The notes under the pieces: generated by a model
Databases searched by the model: none
What the model saw: the letters and a program-made list of their open reading frames with translations, nothing else
What the model was told of the DNA's origin: nothing
Position numbers and translations under genes: made by a program
From: Sphingopyxis macrogoltabida
Lineage (GTDB): Bacteria; Pseudomonadota; Alphaproteobacteria; Sphingomonadales; Sphingomonadaceae
Direction of reading: 5' to 3'
Assembly: GCF_001307295.1 (NCBI RefSeq)
Contig: NZ_CP012704.1
Coordinates: 1-30,496, forward strand
Length of the DNA stretch: 30,496 nucleotides
Shown: one piece after another, positions 24,203 through 30,496 of the stretch
Layout of the letters: the number at the start of each line of letters is the position of its first letter
Numbering within the stretch: position 1 is the stretch's first letter

Positions 24203-24904
24203 TTATTGGGGCTCCCTTGGCGCTACGCTGACGGTACATCGAACCGCCTGGCTCTCACGATCCGCGCGCTTCCGACACGCCTCCAGTGCCTCACGATTGG
24301 CGGCAACGATCCGGTCGCCCGCCGCCAGCGCAGCGAACGCGCTGGGCGAAGCGGCCTGCATCATGCGCTGTCCGCCTTCCCACATCGGCATGTTGAGCGG
24401 GCGCGCCGCCATCTTCTCCGGCCATTGCCAACTCGCTGGCACGGCGCGCGCCACGACGCCGGCGAACGCCGCCCAAAGCACCATGCCGAGCACCACGCCG
24501 CCGATCGCCGTCCACATCAGCCAGCGGTTCTGCTCGTCGCCGCGCCGCGCCGATGCCGTCACGCCCTGAAGCACCCGGATTGCGTCCTTCAGCTCGGCGG
24601 CTGCGGTCGCGATCGTCCGCCGGTCCTCGGCGCGGGCATCCGCACCTGCCGCCACGATCCGGTCAACGACATGGCGTGGGGTCGCTCCGTCCCGGGCCGC
24701 CGCCACCAGCGCGTCAGCGCGCTGCAAGGTGGCATCGATCTTCTGCACCATGCCCGCCAGCGTCTCGCTGTAATCGGGCTGCTCGGGGAGTTCGGCGCGC
24801 TCGACCGCCATCCGCTCGACTGCGCGGCGCAGCAGCGCCAGCTCGCCCTCCACCCGCGCGAAGGCTTCCTGGGCTGTCTCGGGTTCGTGCTCGTCCTCGC
24901 TCAT
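24203..24904 (-). CDS. DUF6118-like membrane protein downstream of traA
   Basis: A 233-residue protein resembling the DUF6118 proteins commonly encoded after traA on sphingomonad plasmids. The N-terminal ~115 residues are charged and helical (EAFARVEGELALLRRAVERM, DATLQRADALVAAARDG), likely coiled coil. One transmembrane segment follows (WLMWTAIGGVVLGMVLWAAF, about 132-151), then a PEKMAARPLNMPMWEGGQRM block and a C-terminal domain with two cysteines. It may be a membrane-tethered transfer accessory protein; no experimental role is known to me. ATG 24904 has AGGGAGACAGG upstream. It starts 34 bp after the traA stop, so it is in the same operon. Confidence 0.68.
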   Translation of the reverse strand: MSEDEHEPETAQEAFARVEGELALLRRAVERMAVERAELPEQPDYSETLAGMVQKIDATLQRADALVAAARDGATPRHVVDRIVAAGADARAEDRRTIATAAAELKDAIRVLQGVTASARRGDEQNRWLMWTAIGGVVLGMVLWAAFAGVVARAVPASWQWPEKMAARPLNMPMWEGGQRMMQAASPSAFAALAAGDRIVAANREALEACRKRADRESQAVRCTVSVAPREPQ

Positions 24905-24937
24905 CCTGTCTCCCTCACGCACCCGAAAGCGCGAAAC

Positions 24938-27862
24938 CTATCGGCTCAGTCCCCGGTCACGCTCGCGATCCGGCCCCAGCGATCTCGTCAGCGCGTCACC
25001 GACCGCGCGGTCCTTCTCCAGCTTCAGCGCCAGCTCGGGCGCGCGGCGGCGGAGTGCGGATTCCAGCTGCGGATCGCGCCCGATCGCACCGGCGACCTTC
25101 GCCATGTTGCCGCGCAACCGCTCGGCACCGGCACGGTCGCCCGCCCGCTCAAAGGCGGCACGGTCGCGCTGCATCGCCTTCCATGCTTCCACGAAGCGGC
25201 CTGCGCGGGCATCCGGGTCAAGCCAGACGCGCTGCTCCTCGGCCATCGCGCGCGCCGCTCCACCAGTGTTGCCGCCGGCGGCCTGCTCAATGAGCTTCGG
25301 ATCGCGCCGGAGCGCGGAAGCGAGGTCGCGCGCGGCATGAGAGCGGCCCGCGTCCAGCGCCTCGCCGGCCTTGCGCAACGCGCTCTCCTGATGCGGCAGC
25401 ACCGGCAAGCCCTTGGCGCGCATCCGGCCTATATCGGCCGTGGCGCGCGCATAGCGTTCGATCGCCTCGTCCTGGCCCGGCTTGCCGCCGGTCGCGGGCT
25501 CCCGTTCCGGCGCGGACGTCTTCTGCGGTGCCCGGGGCCGGAAGCCGTCGAACATGCCCTTGGCCTTGTCGCGCACCTTGGCGGCGATCTCCCGCGCGAG
25601 TTCCGGAAACCGGATCTCGCGCCGCTCGGCGAACGCGCGCGCCCGGTCATTGTCGGAAGGGGCGGCATAGTCGCCGGCCATGTCCTTGGCGCGGTCACGC
25701 GACAGGACGCGGGCGAGCTGGCGCTGATCGGTGAAGTCGTCGCGCCCATAATGGAGCGACACCCCGTCGCGATGCCGCGACAGCGCGACATAGGCGCCGT
25801 GCCGGTCCATCCCCGGCGTCGCCAGCACATGCGCGCGATCGACGGTCACGCCCTGCGATTTATGGATGGTCGCGGCATAGCCATGATCGACATGGGCATA
25901 GTCCTTGAGGTCGAAAGCGACACGGCTGCCCCCGTCGAGCCGCACCGCCATGCGGCCTTCGCTGACATGCTCCAGCGTGCCCAGCGTGCCGTTCTTCACG
26001 CCCATGCTGCGCTCGTTGCGCAGGAACATGATCCGGTCGCCGGATGCGAAGTCGCGCCGGCCCCGCTCGACGGTGACGCCCACGTCCTGGCCCAGCTCGC
26101 CGCCCGCCCGCATCCGCCCGCGCGCCTCCTCGTTGAGCGCGCGCACCTCGGCATTGGTGTGGGTGAGGATGATGCGGGTCTTGTCAGGCTCGGCTTGGCG
26201 CTGGCGATCCCAACCGTCCACCAGCTCGCCCCGCGCCGCCTCGCGCGTGTCGGCCGCCTGCACCATGCCCCGGCTCTCATAGGCGTGCAGCGCCTCACCG
26301 GTGCGGCCCGTGGCGAGCGAGCGCGTCGCCTCCTTCTGCCAGTCGCCCCGCTGCCGGCGAACCTCGGTGATCTCGGCCGCGCCGTGGCGCTCACTGATCG
26401 ACCGGAACGCCGCTCCGGCTTCGATCGCCTGCATCTGCTCGGGGTCGCCCACCAGCACCACCTTCGCGCCGGCGTCGCGGGCATGGGACAGCACCCGCTC
26501 CATCTGGCGGGTGCCGATCATGCCCGCCTCGTCCACCACCAGCACGTCGTTGCGGGACAGCTGGTCACGGCCCTGCGCCCACGCATGTTCAAGGCTGGCG
26601 ATGGTGCGGGACTGGATGCCCGATCCGCCCTCAAGGTTCTCGGCCGCGATCCCGGACAAGGCCGCGCCGCGCACCTGATAGCCCTCGCGCTCCCACGCCT
26701 CGCGCGCAACGCCCAGCATCGCCGACTTGCCGGTGCCGGCATAGCCGATGACCGACGTCAGCCCTTGACCCTCGGTGATACGGTCGAAGGCGTCGCGCTG
26801 CTCGCCCGACAGCACCAAGCCGCGCCCTTCCGCCGTCTCCAGCGCCCCGGTGCGATGCGACACGGACACGCCATGCCTGGCGCCACGCGCCAGCTCGTCA
26901 CCGGCGCGCTCAAGCTGTGCTTCGGTCGCGATCATCTCGCGGGATGTGAACCGCTCCTGGTCGCGTCCGTCCGTGCCTAGCGCCACCAGTTCGGGACTGG
27001 CGCGCACCGCCGCCATCACCTGGTCGAACTGATCCTTGCCGTCCGAATGGCGGAACGCGAACACAGCCAGGTCGCGGGTGGTGAAGGTGGCCTGCTGCCG
27101 CGTGATCGCATCGAGCGCGACATTCGGGTCCGCGACGATCTTCTCGCCGTTCTCGCGCGCGATCCGCAGATGATCTTCGGCGCGTCGGTGCGGCTCGTCC
27201 TCCTCCAGACGGCGCGTTCCCATCGGCCCGATCTTGTGCTGCGGCTCAAGCTGGATGCCCTGATCGGCATAGGAGCGATGATCGATCCGGCCCTCCAGCC
27301 CAAGCTCAGCCATGCGCTCGTTCACGTGCGCCGCCCACGCCTCGCGCCACTCCTGCAACAGCTCGGTGCCGTTCCAATCCCGGACCTTCTTGCCGAACCC
27401 TTCAGGCCCGACTTCCCGCATCGTCATCATGACATGCGCGTGCGGCTTCGGGCTGCCGTCGTCCGCCTTGTCCCAATGCACGTTGAGGTCGGCGACCATC
27501 CCGCGATCCACGAACTGCTTCTGCACGAAATCGCGGGCGAGGCTCACGCCCTGCTGCTGATCCATCTCGCGCGGAATCGAGAACTCCACCTCGCGGGCAA
27601 GCTGCGCGTCCTTGCGCTTCTCGCCTGCCTCCACCTCGTTCCACAGCGCAGTGCGGTCGTTTAAACGCTTCGGCGCGCCCTCCGGAAATATCACCTCGGA
27701 GTGGATCACACCGGCCTTGTTCGAGAAGTCGTGATGGCGATTCAGCTTCTCATCGAACAGCCGCGATGCCGAGCGATAGGCAGCGGACGCGACGGCGCTG
27801 GAGCCCTTCGCGCGGCTGATAACCTTGGCGCTGAAATGATAGATCGCCATCGCGACCGCCAT
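24938..27862 (-). CDS. traA: TraA, Ti-type conjugative relaxase-helicase
   Basis: A 974-residue relaxase that nicks oriT and unwinds the transferred strand. The MobA/MobL-type relaxase domain opens with MAIYHFSAKVISRAKGSSAV, has a likely catalytic Y29 (ASAAYRSAS), and the metal-binding histidines H129, H141 and H143 (HWDK, KPHAHVMM). The C-terminal helicase belongs to superfamily 1 (RecD/TraI-like), with Walker A GYAGTGKS at 373-380, DE box D444-E445 (VLVVDEAGMIG) and a late YAATIHKSQGVTVDRAHV motif. ATG 27862 (with AAGAAG upstream) is preferred over GTG 27907, which would place the coding start on the candidate oriT. It is transcribed divergently from traC-traD-traG. Confidence 0.93.
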   Translation of the reverse strand: MAVAMAIYHFSAKVISRAKGSSAVASAAYRSASRLFDEKLNRHHDFSNKAGVIHSEVIFPEGAPKRLNDRTALWNEVEAGEKRKDAQLAREVEFSIPREMDQQQGVSLARDFVQKQFVDRGMVADLNVHWDKADDGSPKPHAHVMMTMREVGPEGFGKKVRDWNGTELLQEWREAWAAHVNERMAELGLEGRIDHRSYADQGIQLEPQHKIGPMGTRRLEEDEPHRRAEDHLRIARENGEKIVADPNVALDAITRQQATFTTRDLAVFAFRHSDGKDQFDQVMAAVRASPELVALGTDGRDQERFTSREMIATEAQLERAGDELARGARHGVSVSHRTGALETAEGRGLVLSGEQRDAFDRITEGQGLTSVIGYAGTGKSAMLGVAREAWEREGYQVRGAALSGIAAENLEGGSGIQSRTIASLEHAWAQGRDQLSRNDVLVVDEAGMIGTRQMERVLSHARDAGAKVVLVGDPEQMQAIEAGAAFRSISERHGAAEITEVRRQRGDWQKEATRSLATGRTGEALHAYESRGMVQAADTREAARGELVDGWDRQRQAEPDKTRIILTHTNAEVRALNEEARGRMRAGGELGQDVGVTVERGRRDFASGDRIMFLRNERSMGVKNGTLGTLEHVSEGRMAVRLDGGSRVAFDLKDYAHVDHGYAATIHKSQGVTVDRAHVLATPGMDRHGAYVALSRHRDGVSLHYGRDDFTDQRQLARVLSRDRAKDMAGDYAAPSDNDRARAFAERREIRFPELAREIAAKVRDKAKGMFDGFRPRAPQKTSAPEREPATGGKPGQDEAIERYARATADIGRMRAKGLPVLPHQESALRKAGEALDAGRSHAARDLASALRRDPKLIEQAAGGNTGGAARAMAEEQRVWLDPDARAGRFVEAWKAMQRDRAAFERAGDRAGAERLRGNMAKVAGAIGRDPQLESALRRRAPELALKLEKDRAVGDALTRSLGPDRERDRGLSR

Positions 27863-27875
27863 GATGCACTTCTTA

Positions 27876-27910
27876 GCGCACGTCGGCAACGACGTATAAG
27901 CGCGCACTCA
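27876..27910. other. oriT: Candidate origin of transfer (oriT)
   Basis: ACGTCG-GCAA-CGACGT (27880-27895) is a perfect 6-bp hairpin. It is followed at once by ATAAGCGCGCACT (27896-27908), resembling the nic core of IncQ and Ti-type oriT (TAAG/TGCGCCCT). The position in the divergent traA-traC gap is where Ti-type plasmids have oriT. The nick would fall near 27900/27901. The sequence is seen; the function is inferred. Confidence 0.65.
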
Positions 27911-28020
27911 TCACTCGCATCGCTCCTGCTGATTGACTGCCGTGCATTCCCATTATGGGTTGCCTGCCTTTTCCTCTTTGCTAGGCTACGGTGGTCCTGA
28001 CGCGGAAAGGAGAAAGCACC

Positions 28021-28344
28021 ATGCGCAAGGTACGCGACTATGACGCGGAGCTGAAAGCGCTGGAGAGCCGCGCCAAGGCGATTAAGGCACGTCGCATTGA
28101 ACAGCTTGGCCAGCTTGTCATCGCCGCCGGGGCCGATGTGCTCGACATGGAAACCCTCGCCGGTGCGCTGCTCGATGCCACCGCTTCCAAGGACGCGGAA
28201 GCGAAGGAGGCGTGGCGCGCGAAGGGCTCCGCTTTCTTTCAACGGCGCGGGCGCAAAGGTGGCCGGACTGCTGGCGGCAACGGCGACAGCGGGAGTGCGC
28301 AACCGGGCGATGATCCAGCGTCTGGAAGCGTCGCAGCGTCGTAG
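28021..28344 (+). CDS. traC: TraC-like conjugal transfer accessory protein
   Basis: A 107-residue protein with a helical N-terminal region (MRKVRDYDAELKALESRAKA) followed by RRIEQLGQLVIAAGADVLDM and LAGALLDA. The order, basic helix then a GQLVIAAGAD-like strand, resembles TraC of Ti-type transfer systems, which assists the relaxase at oriT. The tail is Gly/Ser-rich and low complexity. An AAAGGAG lies nine bases before ATG 28021. The similarity is modest, and the symbol rests largely on its position between traA and traD. Confidence 0.6.
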   Translation: MRKVRDYDAELKALESRAKAIKARRIEQLGQLVIAAGADVLDMETLAGALLDATASKDAEAKEAWRAKGSAFFQRRGRKGGRTAGGNGDSGSAQPGDDPASGSVAAS

Positions 28345-28363
28345 CGATACGCGAGCTTGGGTC

Positions 28364-28606
28364 ATGCAACGCCGCGAACGCACCCGCCACCTGATCGAGC
28401 TGGGCGGGCTCGTCCAGAAAGCCGGTCTGGTGGAACTCGCCGACGACGATCGCGCGACCATCTATGGCGCGCTGCTGGAGCTAGTCGGCCACGCTGGCAG
28501 CGACGATGCTGACGGCACCCTCGCGCTCTGGAAGCGGCGCGGCAAACGCGCGTTCGACGCGGAAACGGAAGCGAAGGAGAAAGGCGATGGCGCTCCTAGA
28601 TATTGA
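28364..28606 (+). CDS. traD: TraD conjugal transfer protein
   Basis: An 80-residue protein with the TraD signature of Ti-type plasmids: RTRHLIELGGLVQKAGLVEL, then DDDRATIYGALLELV and WKRRGKRAFDAE. TraD is a small relaxosome-associated accessory protein. The preferred start is ATG 28364, which matches the family length; ATG 28310 would overlap traC and add 18 residues. The C-terminus overlaps the next gene by 20 bases. Family assignment is good, start uncertain. Confidence 0.75.
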   Translation: MQRRERTRHLIELGGLVQKAGLVELADDDRATIYGALLELVGHAGSDDADGTLALWKRRGKRAFDAETEAKEKGDGAPRY

Positions 28607-28871
28607 GGCGGTCCGCGGGCAAATCCGCGCGCTGGATTTCGTGCGGGGCACCCCGGCCGAGCACGCCATATGGCGGGAGGACGACGCGGACTCTCGCGCT
28701 AACCTCGCGATCGAGGGCATGGCGCTGGAGCCGGACGAGGAAGCGCTGTTCGACATGCTGCGCGACGAGGCGGTGCCCCCCACCCTTGCCACGCAAATCA
28801 TCCTCAAGCTGCTCGGCCACCCAGATGCCGATCCGGCACTGGCGATCACGCCGCTGGAACAGGCCTGCTGA
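28587..28871 (+). CDS. Unrecognised small protein between traD and traG
   Basis: A 94-residue acidic protein I do not recognise by domain. It reads as helical, with LDFVRGTPAEHAIWRED and FDMLRDEAVPPTLATQI as the most distinctive stretches. GAAGGAG lies just upstream of ATG 28587, inside traD. Its TGA shares its last base with the traG start (TGATG), so the genes are tightly coupled. Its conserved place in the transfer operon suggests an accessory role in mating-DNA processing, but no function can be given. Confidence 0.7.
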   Translation: MALLDIEAVRGQIRALDFVRGTPAEHAIWREDDADSRANLAIEGMALEPDEEALFDMLRDEAVPPTLATQIILKLLGHPDADPALAITPLEQAC

Positions 28872-30439
28872 TGGCGGGGCCGCTCATCGGCGGGCGTCGG
28901 CCGATCAGCTGGCGGCTCGCGATCGTCGTCGCGTTCGTCGCGGCCTATGCGACCGCGCGGTGGCTGGAAGGCATCTTCGGCGTTGGGCAGATTTCCGGCA
29001 CGGTGTCGTTCCTGGTCCTGGTCGGCCTGATCGGCGCGACCTGGTGGATCAACAGCCGTGCAGGCAACGGCAGGAATGAGCTGCTCGGCTCGGCCCGCTT
29101 CGGTGACCGCGCCGACGTGCGCAAGCTGGAGGCGACCGGGGATCTCCTGATCGGCCGCGCCAAGGAGTCGGGCAAGCTGCTCCGCTATGACGGCGCGGCG
29201 CACCTGCTGACGATAGCACCCACCCGTTCCGGCAAGGGCGTCGGCACGATCATCCCCAACCTGCTCCTGCTCGACCGCTCCGTGGTCTGCATCGACCCCA
29301 AGGGCGAGAATGCCCGCGTCACGGCCCGTGCGCGGGCTAGGAAGGGTGCTGTATGGTGCCTCGACCCCTTCGGCGTCTCCGGGCGTCCTGCGGCCCGTTA
29401 TAACCCTCTGGCGCAGCTCGACCCAGCGAGCCCGGACCTCACGGAAGATGCGCAAACGATCGCTGACGCGCTGGTCCATGACGCGCTGGGGCAATCGGGC
29501 GAGGCGCATTGGAACGAGGAAGCCAAGGCGCTGATCGCCGGCATCATCCTACACACCGTCATCCACGAGCCCGTGTCCCAAGCCACGCTGGCGACCGTGC
29601 GCGACAAGCTCACCCGCGATCCCGCCGCTTTCGCCGCGCTGCTGGCGGACATGCAGGCCAGCACCGGCGCGCACGGGCTGATCGCGCGCGCCGCCAACCG
29701 CCAGCTCGGCAAATCCGATCGCGAGGCGGCAGGCGTGCTGTCGTCGGCGCAGCGTCACACCCACTTTCTCGACAGCCCACGCCTGGTCGAAAGCACGTCC
29801 GCCTCCGATTTCCGGTTTGCCGACCTGAAGGAGCGGCCCGGCACCGTGTTCCTGTGCCTGCCACCGGATCGACTCGATACTTATGCGCGGTGGCTGCGGC
29901 TCCTGGTCGCGCAGGCCGTCACCGACATGGCGCGCTCCCCTGCCCGGCCGGAACGCCCGGTGCTGTTCCTGCTCGATGAGTTCGCCGCCCTCGGCCGACT
30001 GGAGCCGGTAGAGCGCGCGATGGGGCTGATGGCGGGCTATGGCCTCCAGCTTTGGCCGATCCTTCAGGACATGCACCAGCTCCGCGCCCTCTATGGCGAG
30101 CGCGCCGGCACCTTCCTGTCCAATGCCGGCGTGATCCAGACGTTCGGGGTCAATGACCATGCCACCGCCGACATGCTCTCGCGCACGATCGGCGACACGA
30201 CGCTGGAATATGCGACCCTCAGCACGTCGCGCGGCACGGGCTGGGGCGACAATCGCGCCGGTCCCTCGGAAAGCGTCAGCACGCATGTCACGGCGCGGCG
30301 GCTCGTCACGCCCGACGAAATCATGCGGATGCCGGCCGACACGCTCCTGCTGCTGCGCCAGGGCGAACGCCCGCTCTGGGCCAGCAAAATCCGCTACTAT
30401 GACCAGCGCGAGTTCGCAGGCCTGTTCGATCCGGCGTAA
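28871..30439 (+). CDS. traG: VirD4/TraG type IV coupling protein
   Basis: A 522-residue coupling protein that links the relaxosome to the type IV secretion channel. Two N-terminal transmembrane segments lie at about 15-31 and 44-60 (VSFLVLVGLIGATWW). The cytoplasmic ATPase has Walker A PTRSGKGVGT (from 117) and Walker B VLFLLDEFAALG with D369-E370; FGVNDHATADMLSRTIGD is also characteristic of the family. It is a little shorter than many TraG proteins (about 600 or more residues) but no break is visible. It starts on the overlapping TGATG junction. The partner Trb/VirB channel genes are not in the window and may lie just beyond the right edge. Confidence 0.93.
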   Translation: MAGPLIGGRRPISWRLAIVVAFVAAYATARWLEGIFGVGQISGTVSFLVLVGLIGATWWINSRAGNGRNELLGSARFGDRADVRKLEATGDLLIGRAKESGKLLRYDGAAHLLTIAPTRSGKGVGTIIPNLLLLDRSVVCIDPKGENARVTARARARKGAVWCLDPFGVSGRPAARYNPLAQLDPASPDLTEDAQTIADALVHDALGQSGEAHWNEEAKALIAGIILHTVIHEPVSQATLATVRDKLTRDPAAFAALLADMQASTGAHGLIARAANRQLGKSDREAAGVLSSAQRHTHFLDSPRLVESTSASDFRFADLKERPGTVFLCLPPDRLDTYARWLRLLVAQAVTDMARSPARPERPVLFLLDEFAALGRLEPVERAMGLMAGYGLQLWPILQDMHQLRALYGERAGTFLSNAGVIQTFGVNDHATADMLSRTIGDTTLEYATLSTSRGTGWGDNRAGPSESVSTHVTARRLVTPDEIMRMPADTLLLLRQGERPLWASKIRYYDQREFAGLFDPA

Positions 30440-30496
30440 TCGCACACACCGGTCCCGGAAGATCGAACGGTAGCTTTGAGATAGCGCCTCATCACC
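30440..30496. other. Right window edge, no feature
   Basis: The last 57 bases after traG show no recognisable gene or clear terminator. Confidence 0.4.

Noticed and set aside
24149..26980. Long plus-strand open frame opposite traA (943 codons)
   Set aside because: It is the antisense shadow of the high-GC traA and DUF6118 genes, with Arg/His/Ala/Pro-rich low-complexity protein and no domain motif.

Overview
The window looks like part of a conjugative plasmid of an alphaproteobacterium, most likely a sphingomonad (Sphingobium/Novosphingobium/Sphingomonas type). The basis is the high-GC coding style, an RPA-type replication initiator with downstream iterons, a ParA plus ribbon-helix-helix partition pair, and a Ti-type DNA-processing region (TraA relaxase, small TraC/TraD-like proteins, VirD4/TraG coupling protein). 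This is recognition of protein families by reading; no database search was run.

Layout. 1-2525 is the replication and partition core: an AT-rich stretch, six iterons with a consensus DnaA box, repA, an RHH partition gene and parA (all three on the minus strand and overlapping), with a repeat cluster upstream of parA that recurs inside the 3' end of parA. 2602-2993 is a 5'-truncated umuC remnant with a one-base frameshift. 3078-20577 is a plus-strand accessory island full of defence and stability genes: an HTH + P-loop GTPase paired with a DUF262/HNH (GmrSD-like) protein; a HigB/HigA toxin-antitoxin pair; two adenine-methylase-like genes followed by a GIY-YIG-like/DEAD-helicase fusion; and an IetA/IetS-type AAA-ATPase + subtilisin-like protease pair with a small DUF2188 gene. 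A 4104-bp Tn3-family transposon (15686-19789) has cut ietS in two, leaving a 5-bp TATTA duplication; removing the transposon and one duplicate restores the frame exactly.

20579-24123 is a minus-strand accessory block: a tyrosine recombinase overlapped by a small beta-helix-like protein, then (reading from upstream) a Sel1-repeat protein, a small membrane protein and a DarT-like ADP-ribosyltransferase in a tight cluster. No DarG-type macrodomain antitoxin is visible. The lower GC of this three-gene cluster suggests a separate acquisition.

24203-30439 is the DNA-transfer region: a DUF6118-like membrane protein and TraA on the minus strand, then, divergently, a TraC-like protein, TraD, an unrecognised small protein and TraG. 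The divergent gap holds a strong oriT candidate: a perfect hairpin followed by a TAAG/CGCGCAC nick-like core. The mating-pair (Trb/VirB) genes are not in the window.

The most interesting signals are: the transposon-split IetS, whose truncated product keeps the whole catalytic triad; the HTH-GTPase + DUF262/HNH gene pair; the Sel1-membrane-DarT cluster lacking a known antitoxin; and the partition repeats embedded in the parA coding sequence.
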